A DNA stretch of 64,000 nucleotides from Ruegeria lacuscaerulensis (GTDB lineage Bacteria; Pseudomonadota; Alphaproteobacteria; Rhodobacterales; Rhodobacteraceae), in NCBI RefSeq assembly GCF_013034685.1, contig NZ_WQGO01000005.1, positions 248,001 through 312,000 of the forward strand. Reading direction: 5' to 3'. Every line of letters begins with the position of its first letter. Position 1 is the first letter of the stretch. Below are positions 27,519-35,319 of this stretch, in pieces. The notes beneath the pieces were generated by a model. That model searched no databases and was not told the DNA's origin. It worked only from the letters and a program-made list of their open reading frames with translations. The translations under genes were made by a program, and so were the position numbers.

Positions 27519-28874
27519 CTACCCGTAGACGATATTGGGTAACCACGTCACAACCCACGGGAACATCATACAGATGACCAATCCGACAATCTGCAGGAAC
27601 AGGAAGGGCAGCGCCGCCTTGAAGATATCCGTCATCGGAATCGACGGTGGGGCCACGCCGCGCAGATAGAACAGCGCATACCCGAAGGGCGGCGACAGGA
27701 AGCTCATCTGCATGTTTACCAGATAGAGCACGCCAAACCACAGCACGAGATCGTTAGGGTCATCAAAGCCAAAGGCCGCAGCCCCCAGCGCCTTGATGAT
27801 CGGCACAAAGATCGGAACGCACAGCAACAGGATGCCGACCCAATCCAGGAACATGCCCAGCACCACCAGCAGGATTTGCATAACGATCAGGATACCCCAG
27901 GGCCCCAGACCTGCACCTTGCATGGTTTCCTGCACGAATTGCTGTCCCCCCTCCAGCACGTAGAGACCCACAAAGATCGTGGCGCCGAACATGATCCAGA
28001 TCACCATGGCCGAGGCTTTCAGAGTGGTCAGGCATGCCTCGCGCACGGTGGGCCAGTCCAGCTTGTTGTGGATCGCAGCCACGATGAACGCGCCAAAGGT
28101 GCCAATACCCGCCGCCTCAACCGGGGTTGCAACGCCCGAGAAGATCACGCCCAGAACAATTACGATCAGCGCAATGGGCGCGGACATCTTGCCCAGCAGG
28201 CGCATTTTTTCTCGGTTCGAGATACGCTCGTCAACCGGGATTGGCGGGCCAAGCACCGGATTGATATAGGACCGCACTACAACGTAGATGATATACATGC
28301 CCGACAGCATCAGGCCGGGAATGACCGCGCCGATGAACAGCTCCCCCACCGATTGTTCGGCAACAACGGCGTAGATTATGGCCAGAATGGAGGGCGGGAT
28401 CAGAATGCCCAGCGTCCCCCCGGCCATGATCGAGCCCATAGCGATCTTTGTGTCATAGCCGCGTTTCAGCATGGCGGGCAGGGCGATGATCCCCATTGTC
28501 ACCACAGCCGCGCCGATTACACCGACCATGGCCGCCAGAACGGTCGAGGCGATGATCGTGGCCGCTGCAAGGCCGCCTTTAAGACCGCCAAGCACCTTGT
28601 AGATCACATCGAACATATCGTTGATGATCCCGGCCCTTTCCAGCATTGAGGCCATGAAGATGAACAAGGGAATGGCGGATAACTGATAGTTCGTCATCAG
28701 CGGGAAAATCCGGCTGGGCACAATGTTCAGTGCACGCGCATCCCCCAGAACGAACAGAAACACACAGGCCAGGCCTCCGGTCACAAAGGCCAGCGGCAGG
28801 CCTGCCATGAGCAGAACCAGCAGCGAGCCGAACATTACGAGCGTCAACAGCTCGATGGACATATCAAGACCCAT
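27519..28874 (-). CDS. dctM: TRAP transporter large permease (DctM)
   Basis: 451 residues with about 12 hydrophobic segments (ion transporter superfamily). It moves an organic acid together with sodium ions across the inner membrane. Family features include NYQLSAIPLFIFMASMLERAG, the GGTLGILIPPSI motif and MSFLSPPFGYALFYL. It begins four bases after the stop of the small permease gene; a GGGGG tract lies upstream. It works with the fused DctQ protein at 28878 and the binding protein at 30284. Confidence 0.92.
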   Translation of the reverse strand: MGLDMSIELLTLVMFGSLLVLLMAGLPLAFVTGGLACVFLFVLGDARALNIVPSRIFPLMTNYQLSAIPLFIFMASMLERAGIINDMFDVIYKVLGGLKGGLAAATIIASTVLAAMVGVIGAAVVTMGIIALPAMLKRGYDTKIAMGSIMAGGTLGILIPPSILAIIYAVVAEQSVGELFIGAVIPGLMLSGMYIIYVVVRSYINPVLGPPIPVDERISNREKMRLLGKMSAPIALIVIVLGVIFSGVATPVEAAGIGTFGAFIVAAIHNKLDWPTVREACLTTLKASAMVIWIMFGATIFVGLYVLEGGQQFVQETMQGAGLGPWGILIVMQILLVVLGMFLDWVGILLLCVPIFVPIIKALGAAAFGFDDPNDLVLWFGVLYLVNMQMSFLSPPFGYALFYLRGVAPPSIPMTDIFKAALPFLFLQIVGLVICMMFPWVVTWLPNIVYG

Positions 28875-28877
28875 CGG

Positions 28878-30209
28878 TCAGTACCCCCGTGCGATCGTTC
28901 GGATGTCTTTGGACAGTTTCGACACCCCTTGCAAAATCAACAGAACCGCGCCCACGACCATCATCCATTTCATTGGCCACAGCGGGATTTCCCATTCGTT
29001 AAAGCTGATCTCGCCCCAGCGGATGTTCGGATCGGTCCAGTCGCCGAAGGTCAGTGCGCCGAACATCTGGAAAAAGCTCATCTCGCCCCGCGCCCAGTCT
29101 GAGACGACGGAGTTACCGGTCGGAACCGCAATCGCATCCATCGCGAAGATGTAGGACGTCACCAGCAGGGTTCCGGCGAAGATGAAGAAGAAGACCGAGG
29201 TGAACAGGTCCGCCCATGCCCGTTTCGGCTTGGTCAGCGGTGCATAGAAGATGTCCACACGCACATGGCTTTCGGTCAGCATCGCATAGGACCCGGCGAT
29301 CAGGTACTGCATCCCGAACATCAGATACATGGATTCATGCGCCCAGTTGGTGGGGGCGTTGAATACATAGCGGACGATCACCTCGTAGTAATAGACGAAT
29401 ACAGCGATCACGGCCCAATAGCTGACGAACTCACCTGCATAGAGAGACAGGCGGTCAATCCAGTTCTCGGCATAATCCTGGTCCGCCTTGCGTGCACCGG
29501 GGTCCATTTCCGCAGCCCGTGCAGCGGTTTCTTCGTCAATCTCCATCTCGGGCTCATGTGGATCCGCGGCCGCCTTGACGCGCGCATTGGCCACAAGGCG
29601 CGGCAGCATCAGCGCATCAATCGCCATAAAGGCAAGAATGGTGTAGAACGCATAACGCGCCACCGAACTCCAGAAGGCCCGATCAGCACCGGCGACTTCG
29701 GCCAGCGGTTGCGCCTCGGCCAGCGCTGCCTCGGATTCCGCCAGCCGTTCGCGTCCGGTCTCAATAGCTTTTTCCGCCCGATCCAAAGCGCGTTCTGCCC
29801 GGCGTTTTTGCAGCGCAGTGCCATCCTGCGCAGCCTCGGCGGCGGCGCGAAGGTCTTCCAGCCCTTCCTCGGCGGTTGCAACCCGTTCGGTTTCGCGCGT
29901 GATCGTACGCTCGGCCTGACGGACGATATTGACCGCGTTCGAGAATTCGTTGCGGGCCGTGCGCTCTTCTCCATTGGCGAACAGGATCAGCAGGAAGACG
30001 GGTAGATAGACCAACCCCAGCAAGCTACGCAGGTAGAAGCGGTGCAGGCCCAGCATTCCCCCGGTGACAAGGATCAGATAGCCCAAAGGCAACCCATAAG
30101 TGCGTTTTTCTGGTTGGGCTTTGCGTGCCAGCACCATGGCCAGGGCCGGGAAAGCGATTAGTCCGACCCAGTATAGCCAGTGCGGCAGCGTGAAATCGAC
30201 GCTCGGCAT
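28878..30209 (-). CDS. TRAP transporter small permease (DctQ) with N-terminal TM2-like and coiled-coil extension
   Basis: 443 residues, more than twice the length of a normal DctQ. The first about 85 residues hold hydrophobic segments flanking GGMLGLHRFYL, the hallmark of TM2 domains. About 85-170 is a charged, heptad-like coiled coil rich in Glu, Arg and Ala. A further membrane helix near 185-200 and an acidic linker follow. The DctQ domain occupies about 250-443 (VIVRYVFNAPTNWAHE). The ATG at 30209 is preferred because the in-frame ATG at 30239 lies against a hairpin with no ribosome-binding site. There is no frameshift or stop within it, so the fusion is real in this sequence. Confidence 0.87.
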   Translation of the reverse strand: MPSVDFTLPHWLYWVGLIAFPALAMVLARKAQPEKRTYGLPLGYLILVTGGMLGLHRFYLRSLLGLVYLPVFLLILFANGEERTARNEFSNAVNIVRQAERTITRETERVATAEEGLEDLRAAAEAAQDGTALQKRRAERALDRAEKAIETGRERLAESEAALAEAQPLAEVAGADRAFWSSVARYAFYTILAFMAIDALMLPRLVANARVKAAADPHEPEMEIDEETAARAAEMDPGARKADQDYAENWIDRLSLYAGEFVSYWAVIAVFVYYYEVIVRYVFNAPTNWAHESMYLMFGMQYLIAGSYAMLTESHVRVDIFYAPLTKPKRAWADLFTSVFFFIFAGTLLVTSYIFAMDAIAVPTGNSVVSDWARGEMSFFQMFGALTFGDWTDPNIRWGEISFNEWEIPLWPMKWMMVVGAVLLILQGVSKLSKDIRTIARGY

Positions 30210-30239
30210 AGTACGTTCCGAATTCCAAAGAAAAGGCAT

Positions 30240-30262
30240 GTCCGCGCGAAATTCGCGCGGAC
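30240..30262 (-). terminator. Intercistronic hairpin between dctP and dctQ
   Basis: A perfect 11-base inverted repeat (GTCCGCGCGAA / TTCGCGCGGAC) separated by one base, effectively a 9-bp stem with a small loop. It lies just after the binding-protein gene in the direction of transcription. It is likely to stabilise or attenuate, so that binding protein is made in excess. Confidence 0.6.
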
Positions 30263-30283
30263 TTTTGGTTAGGCTTCAGCGGA

Positions 30284-31384
30284 TTACAGGTCCAGCGTCT
30301 GGCCTTCGATCATTTCAGGCGTCACATAGCCCAAGGAACCTGACATCATGTAGTCAAGTTGGATCTTGAAGACCCGCGCCGCATCTTTGTCGCGGTTGGC
30401 ATATTTGAACCAGATCGGCACGGCGACCTCGGTCATCAGCTCGACATCGTCTTGCGTCAGTCGAGTGATCTCTGTGCCTTCCGCTTCGAACTTTTTCCAG
30501 GCTTCCTGGTCGGCGGCCTGAATGGCGGCGTGGTGCAAATCGGAATAGACATGGGTTTCCATTTCCACGAATTCCTGCATCTGCGGGCTCAGTTTGTCCC
30601 ATGCGGCCTTGCCCACGGTGATGTCCATGATGTCGACCGGCTGATAGACCGACATGAAGCCCGGAGGACCCATCACAATATAGTCCGTCACCTGACTGAA
30701 GCCCAAGGCGTGGTTCACGGCCGGACCCACAAAGTCTGCCACGTCGATAGTGCCTTTTTCCAGCGCCGGGAAGATTTCCGAGCCCGGCAGAACGGTTGTT
30801 TCAGCGCCCAGCTCCGAGAATACCTCGGCCACCATACCGCCCGGCAGGCGCATTTTACGGCCCGCGAAGTCGTCAACTGACCGGATTGGAACTTTCGAGT
30901 GGATGATGTTCGGCCCGTGATGCACCGGTCCGACAAAGTGCAGACCCTGACGGCCTAGCAGCTCGCGCGCGATATCGATCCCGCCCAGGCCATAGTAGAA
31001 CGTGTCGTATTCATGCGGTTGGCGCAGACCCAGCGGGTACGAGCTGAGGAACACTGCGGCGGGAATGATGCCCTGATAGTAGATGGTGAACGGGTTGATG
31101 GCATCAAGCACGCCATTTTTCACCGCATCTGCCAATTGGAAATCCCCAACCACGTCATTGGCACCAAAGGCCTGGAAGGCCAGCTCACCGCCGGTTTTTT
31201 CTTCGATCGTGGCGCACCAGTCCTTGAAGGTCTGCAACCCGATTCCGCCGGGCCAGGATGTCTGGATCTTCCAAGTGGTGGTCTCACCTGCTGCGGTGGC
31301 GATATGCGGTGCAGCCAAAGTTGCCGCCCCGGCACCGGCAAGGGTGCGAAACGCGCTGCGGCGTGTAATCAGTTTATTGGTCAT
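30284..31384 (-). CDS. dctP: TRAP transporter substrate-binding protein (DctP family)
   Basis: 366 residues. It has a twin-arginine signal (TRRSAFRTLAGAGAATLAA, cleavage near ATA), so it is exported folded to the periplasm. The mature region has WKIQTSWPGGIG and the conserved ligand-contact arginine in GRKMRLPGGMVAEVF. GGGAGG precedes the ATG. It is first gene of the dctP-dctQ-dctM operon. It belongs to the DctP group that binds organic acids. The ligand is not predictable from sequence alone. Confidence 0.9.
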   Translation of the reverse strand: MTNKLITRRSAFRTLAGAGAATLAAPHIATAAGETTTWKIQTSWPGGIGLQTFKDWCATIEEKTGGELAFQAFGANDVVGDFQLADAVKNGVLDAINPFTIYYQGIIPAAVFLSSYPLGLRQPHEYDTFYYGLGGIDIARELLGRQGLHFVGPVHHGPNIIHSKVPIRSVDDFAGRKMRLPGGMVAEVFSELGAETTVLPGSEIFPALEKGTIDVADFVGPAVNHALGFSQVTDYIVMGPPGFMSVYQPVDIMDITVGKAAWDKLSPQMQEFVEMETHVYSDLHHAAIQAADQEAWKKFEAEGTEITRLTQDDVELMTEVAVPIWFKYANRDKDAARVFKIQLDYMMSGSLGYVTPEMIEGQTLDL

Positions 31385-31537
31385 TTGATCCTCCCATAGA
31401 TCATCACCATGCTTTCGCAGAAAACATGCTGATAGCTAGAGAGCATAGAGGAGACTTTAGGAATTGGTAATATTTTTTTTCCAATTTAGAAATCTCTCAC
31501 CGTTCCGTGATTGCTCCAGCGAAAAAATACTGGCTGA

Positions 31538-33115
31538 TTATTGGCTGGGGACGGTTAGTTTGTGCCAGTCGAGGTTGAATTTCTGCAGGTATTTACGCAG
31601 CCTATCCGCATCGTTCTGCGTGCTGCGCTTTTCCCGTGAGACCGAAAACAACGCCCGACCCGCCGCGCTGAGATTGGGCGTGCGTTGACATGTTCGGATG
31701 ACATTCGCCAATTGCACCAGGTCGAAAGGATCAATGTCACGCGTGGCTGATCCCAAAATACCGCGCACCAGCGTCTCGTCGCTGTCTGAGGTCGAGGATG
31801 CCCAATCTTGTTGCAGCGCGGCTGTCTCATCCTCGACCATTGTTCGGGTGATCCGGCCCCGCGGGGCCAGTGTGCAGAGGCGTTTCACCAATCCGCTGAA
31901 GTCGCGGAAATTGCCCGGCCAATGGGTCGACGGGTTGGTGGCGAACTGTATGAACTTCTCGCGCGCGTCGATGTTGAAGCCGACCTGAATGCCTAGGCTG
32001 CGCTCCGACCGTGCGAGTTCATAGTGAAGGTTGGCCTCGATATCCTCACGCCGGTCGCGCAGGGCGGGCAATCTGAAGTTCCACATGCTCAGGCGGGCAA
32101 GCAAGTCAGGGCGAAAACGTCCCTCGGCCGTCAACGCGCGCAGATCGTGGCTGGCACCTGCGATGACCTGAAACCGGCTGGACACCTCGTGATCCGATCC
32201 AAGTGGGTAAAACCGTCCGGTCTCGATCGCGCTGAGCAAGATGGATTGCTCGGACCAGCCTAATTCATCAACTTCGTCCAGAAACAGGACGCCGCCATCT
32301 GCTTCACGCAGCAGCCCGCCACGTTCGGTCCCGGCCTGCCCCAGATAGCTGCGTCGCTGGCCGAACAGGGTGGCCAGCGCATCGGGGCCGTTGAGCGTGG
32401 CACAATTGACATGGACTAGTCGTCCCTTGACCCTGCGCCGATCCAGTTTGAGGTTGTAAATCCGCTGAGCCAATTCCGTCTTGCCGGTCCCGGTCTCACC
32501 CAGCAGCAGGATCGGATCGTCGGAATTGCTCGCAACCAACTCAATCCGGTCGATCAAGGTGTTATATTGCGCGTTTCGTGTTTCGATCCCGCCTTTTAAC
32601 TGATCGCTATATTCACGCGAAAGCTGGTCGAACCGTTGCTGAAGGGCATTGTATCGGCTCAGGTCCAAGTCAATGACATCGAATTTCGGGGTTGGATCCT
32701 CCGGGCCGGGCGGGCCGGTTTGGATCAGCCGCGCCGGGACATGGCGACTTTCTGTCAGTAGGAACCAGCAGATTTGCGCCACATGCGTCCCGGTGGTCAG
32801 GTGCACATGATACTGCTCGCGATCTTCGTCAAAGCCATAGGCGCGAGCAAAGTCAAACAGCTTGCCGTAGACCTCTTGGAAGTCCCAGGGGTCATTCAGG
32901 TCCATCTGTTGCAGCAAGACCTCGGTCTCGGGCGATATCTCGGCGATCTCATGTTTGACCTGATGGGCGAGCCGGTTGAACTTGCGGTCGTGCAACAATT
33001 CGAGCCGATGCACAGGAAAATGATCATGCGATGTCAGGCTGGGCGTCGGCTTCCAGCGCCGTTTTTTGCCCATATCCAGCTGCGTACCAAGAAACCCGAT
33101 GACCACATTCTTCAC
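31538..33115 (-). CDS. rtcR: RNA repair operon regulator RtcR (CARF-like domain + AAA+ activator)
   Basis: 525 residues. The N-terminal RtcR/CARF-type sensory domain (about 1-180, VVIGFLGTQLDMGKKR) would bind an RNA-derived signal. The AAA+ domain has Walker A LGETGTGKTELAQ and Walker B GGVLFLDEVDELG. The C-terminal region (LSAAGRALFSVSREK, then RKYLQKFNLDW) matches the RtcR tail. At the usual GAFTGA loop the protein reads SYLGQAG, so the sigma-54 contact motif is missing. The start is a GTG at 33115. The gene is divergent from rsr, its expected target operon. Confidence 0.93.
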   Translation of the reverse strand: MKNVVIGFLGTQLDMGKKRRWKPTPSLTSHDHFPVHRLELLHDRKFNRLAHQVKHEIAEISPETEVLLQQMDLNDPWDFQEVYGKLFDFARAYGFDEDREQYHVHLTTGTHVAQICWFLLTESRHVPARLIQTGPPGPEDPTPKFDVIDLDLSRYNALQQRFDQLSREYSDQLKGGIETRNAQYNTLIDRIELVASNSDDPILLLGETGTGKTELAQRIYNLKLDRRRVKGRLVHVNCATLNGPDALATLFGQRRSYLGQAGTERGGLLREADGGVLFLDEVDELGWSEQSILLSAIETGRFYPLGSDHEVSSRFQVIAGASHDLRALTAEGRFRPDLLARLSMWNFRLPALRDRREDIEANLHYELARSERSLGIQVGFNIDAREKFIQFATNPSTHWPGNFRDFSGLVKRLCTLAPRGRITRTMVEDETAALQQDWASSTSDSDETLVRGILGSATRDIDPFDLVQLANVIRTCQRTPNLSAAGRALFSVSREKRSTQNDADRLRKYLQKFNLDWHKLTVPSQ

Positions 33116-33288
33116 GATATATCCAACTCTATAATATAAGATACAAAAGTATAATATCGCGAGTTTACGCGTATCGCAAATCGTCGATTACTATATTATA
33201 AACAACAGCTTATACTATTTTCACTTTTTTCTCTGCGCTTTGGCTGGACCATGAGAAAACATCCTCAAGACAAAACGAGGATAGGAAA
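33116..33288. promoter_or_regulatory. AT-rich divergent control region between rtcR and rsr
   Basis: About 170 bases, far richer in A/T than the surroundings. TATAATAT occurs twice on the plus strand (33130-33137 and 33150-33157, 20 bases apart). Mirror-image elements ATATTATA (33193-33200) and TTATACTAT (33210-33218) face the other way. These could be divergent -10 boxes, binding sites, or both. No GG-N10-GC sigma-54 promoter is present on the rsr side. The ribosome-binding region for rsr is AGGATAGGAAA. Confidence 0.55.
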
Positions 33289-34845
33289 ATGGCGAACAAA
33301 TCCGTGTTTGCATCGTTGAAAGGCCGGTTGCCGCCGAAAGCAACTGCGAAGAACGCCCATGGCGCGCTGGCTTTTGCATATTCAGATGCCCATGCTCTGG
33401 CGCAGGTCGCCGTGACGGGAACATTTGGCGGCATGTTCTATCAGTCGCCGCAGGAAGAGTTGGAATACGTTCTGGATGTGGCTGAGACCGTTGAGCCAAA
33501 GTACTTGGCGCAGGCTGCGATCTATGCCCGCCAGTCGGGGTACATGAAGGACATGCCTGCTGTCTTGTTGGCTGTTTTGGCCCGGCGTGATCCGGTCCTG
33601 TTTCGGGCGGCTTTCGCCCGTGTGGTCGATAACGGCAAGATGCTGCGCACGTTCGTGCAGGTTACCCGGTCGGGTCAAACGGGGCGTAAGTCTCTGGGGT
33701 CGGCACCGAAAGCGATGGTCCAGACCTGGTTGAACACCGTCTCTGACCGGGTGCTGCTGAATGCCAATATCGGGAATGACCCGTCTTTGGCGGACGTGAT
33801 CAAGATGGTGCACCCGAAACCGGCCTCGGCCGAGCGGGAGGCGCTGTTTGCCTGGATCGTCGGGCGGCCGTGCAATCTGGCACGGCTGCCGCAGGCCCTG
33901 AGGGATTGGATCGCGTTTCGGGAAACCGGCAAGGGTCCGTTGCCGGACGTGCCGTTCCAGATGCTGACGCAACTGGAACTGACACAGGTCCAATGGGCGC
34001 GGATTGCGCGCAAGGGCTCGTGGCAGATGGTGCGTCAGAACCTGAACACATTCCAGCGTCACGGCGTTTTCGACGTGTCCCGCAACGTGGATCACGTAGC
34101 TGCTTTGCTGCGCGACCCAAAAGCCATCGCCAAGGCACGGGCCTTTCCGTACCAGTTAATGGTGGCTGCGCAAAACGTGGTGCCGGATATGCCACGCTCG
34201 ATCGTGGACGCGCTGCACGACGCGATGGAGATCGCCGCGCAGAACGTGCCGCAGGTTGCGGGGCAGGTGGTTGTATGCCCGGACGTGTCGGGTTCGATGA
34301 CGTGGTCCGTGACCGGGTATCGTCCGGGGGCAACCTCGGCCGTGCGGCACGTGGATGTGGCTGCGCTGGTAGCAGCGTCCTTCCAGCGGGTGAACCGCGG
34401 GTGTCAGGTGTTGCCGTTCGATTTCGACGTGCGTGATGTGCGTCTGGAACCCCGCGACACGATCCTGACCAATGCCGAGCGTCTGGCCGCACTGGCCGGT
34501 GGCGGGACGAACTGTTCCGCGCCACTGGCCTGGCTGAACAAGCGCGGCCGCGCACCGGATCTGGTGGTGTTCGTGTCTGACAACCAGTCGTGGGTGGATG
34601 CCCGGAATGGTGGTCAGGGCACAGCGATGTTGACGGAGTGGGAGGTGATCAAGCGTCGCAATCCGCAGGCCAAGCTGGTCTGCATTGACATCGCCCCATA
34701 CGGGACCACTCAGGCGCAGACGCGTGCCGATGTGTTGAATGTCGGCGGGTTCTCGGATGCGGTCTTTGACCAGATCGCGGCATTTGCCAGCGGTCAAACC
34801 GGCCCGGATCATTGGGTCGCTGAGATCGAAAAGATCGATGTATAA
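33289..34845 (+). CDS. rsr: Rsr, bacterial Ro60 orthologue (TROVE + vWA domains)
   Basis: 518 residues. A HEAT-like TROVE ring (about 15-320) binds misfolded RNA and Y RNAs. A von Willebrand factor A domain follows, with MIDAS motif Asp332-x-Ser334-x-Ser336 (PDVSGSMTW), the GGGTNCSAPLAWL threonine segment and the VVFVSDNQSW strand. The N-terminus FGGMFYQSPQEELEYVLD is typical of Rsr. AGGATAGGAAA sets the start. It is first gene of an operon with three Y-RNA-like units and rtcB. Family knowledge links it to RNA quality control and stress-dependent RNA degradation with nucleases such as PNPase. Confidence 0.95.
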   Translation: MANKSVFASLKGRLPPKATAKNAHGALAFAYSDAHALAQVAVTGTFGGMFYQSPQEELEYVLDVAETVEPKYLAQAAIYARQSGYMKDMPAVLLAVLARRDPVLFRAAFARVVDNGKMLRTFVQVTRSGQTGRKSLGSAPKAMVQTWLNTVSDRVLLNANIGNDPSLADVIKMVHPKPASAEREALFAWIVGRPCNLARLPQALRDWIAFRETGKGPLPDVPFQMLTQLELTQVQWARIARKGSWQMVRQNLNTFQRHGVFDVSRNVDHVAALLRDPKAIAKARAFPYQLMVAAQNVVPDMPRSIVDALHDAMEIAAQNVPQVAGQVVVCPDVSGSMTWSVTGYRPGATSAVRHVDVAALVAASFQRVNRGCQVLPFDFDVRDVRLEPRDTILTNAERLAALAGGGTNCSAPLAWLNKRGRAPDLVVFVSDNQSWVDARNGGQGTAMLTEWEVIKRRNPQAKLVCIDIAPYGTTQAQTRADVLNVGGFSDAVFDQIAAFASGQTGPDHWVAEIEKIDV

Positions 34846-34854
34846 ACAAGGCTC

Positions 34855-34870
34855 GGGCAGTGCGCTGCCC
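34855..34870 (+). other. Hairpin immediately downstream of rsr
   Basis: A 6-bp perfect stem GGGCAG / CTGCCC with loop TGCG, nine bases after the rsr stop codon and without a T-tract. It may separate the mRNA from the first Y-RNA-like unit as a processing or stability element. Confidence 0.45.
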
Positions 34871-34884
34871 CGGCCATCAGAACA

Positions 34885-34966
34885 ACATCAGGCAGAATGC
34901 CGGTGGGACTACATCGCTGTTACCGATCCGCGCCCTGACCAGGGCGTGGTCTCATCACCCCTTGTC
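34885..34966 (+). ncRNA. Y-RNA-like unit 1 (no tRNA module)
   Basis: The shared 8-bp stem forms between GGUGGGAC (34902-34909) and GUCUCAUC (34949-34956). An outer GGCA / UGUC pairing lies at 34891-34894 and 34963-34966. Inside the stem, ACUACA-type sequence is followed by a small hairpin with a 7-base CUGUUAC loop (34914-34926). Then comes a 6-bp hairpin CGCCCU / AGGGCG (34931-34946) in place of the tRNA-like module found in unit 2. By position it parallels yrlB in the Salmonella rsr-yrlB-yrlA-rtcBA arrangement. Ends are approximate. Confidence 0.55.
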
Positions 34967-34980
34967 TGCCTGACCCGAAC

Positions 34981-35123
34981 GAAAGGCATGTCTCGGCGAA
35001 TGCCGGTGGAACTACAGATTGTTAATCTCCAGGTCGCGGGTTCGAATCCCGCTCGTCCGAGCCCCACGGGGGACGGACGGTAGCTCAGTTGGGTAGAGCA
35101 GGGCGTTTCACCAAACTCTTGTC
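34981..35123 (+). ncRNA. YrlA-like Y RNA with circularly permuted tRNA module (unit 2)
   Basis: The outer stem is GGUGGAAC (35005-35012) with GUUUCACC (35105-35112). The tRNA elements inside come in the order 3' half, then 5' half. They are the variable loop AGGTC (35031-35035), a perfect 5-bp T-arm with TTCGAAT loop (35036-35052), a 7-bp acceptor helix (35053-35059 with 35074-35080) closed by a C/G-rich loop, bases TA, and a D-arm GCTC-AGTTGGGTA-GAGC (35083-35099). A 7-base TTGTTAA loop resembling an anticodon arm is at 35019-35025. It is not a charged tRNA, because the acceptor end is sealed. It matches the known tRNA mimicry of YrlA RNAs bound by Rsr. Confidence 0.8.
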
Positions 35124-35139
35124 GTCGAGACCCAAAACG

Positions 35140-35295
35140 AAAGGACACCCCCGGCGAATGCCGAAGGAACTACATGGCACCTCAGGGACAGGTCGAGCGG
35201 GTTCAACTCCCCTCCGTGCCGGCGCCCAGACGGCAAACGCATCTGCCCATTCAGATGCGGGGCGGGCCTCCCGAACTGTTTCTTCCCCACTTGTC
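35140..35295 (+). ncRNA. Y-RNA-like unit 3 (degenerate tRNA-like module)
   Basis: The outer stem is GAAGGAAC (35163-35170) with GUUUCUUC (35278-35285), an outer GACA / UGUC pairing at 35144-35147 and 35292-35295. Inside, AGGTC (35190-35194) again precedes a T-arm-like hairpin with loop TTCAACT (35202-35208) whose stem holds one bulged C. Two further hairpins follow, TGCCG / CGGCA (35217-35235) and GCATCTG / CAGATGC (35239-35258), at the places of the acceptor and D arms. The D-arm sequence itself is lost. The unit ends about 25 bases before the rtcB ATG. Confidence 0.6.
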
Positions 35296-35319
35296 GCCGG
35301 GGCCTGAATTTGAGTGAAT

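Noticed and set aside
33240-33256. Sigma-54 promoter before rsr (TGGCTGG...)
   Set aside because: The -24-like TGGC is present, but at the -12 position the sequence has no GC and fails the GG-N10-GC rule.
35030-35100. A tRNA gene
   Set aside because: T-arm and D-arm are almost perfect, but the 3' half precedes the 5' half and the acceptor ends are joined by a loop, so it cannot be a normal tRNA. It is annotated as part of a Y-RNA-like transcript.
34739-35148. Small open frames over the rsr-rtcB gap on both strands
   Set aside because: They run through the structured RNA units, have no ribosome-binding sites and no protein-like composition.
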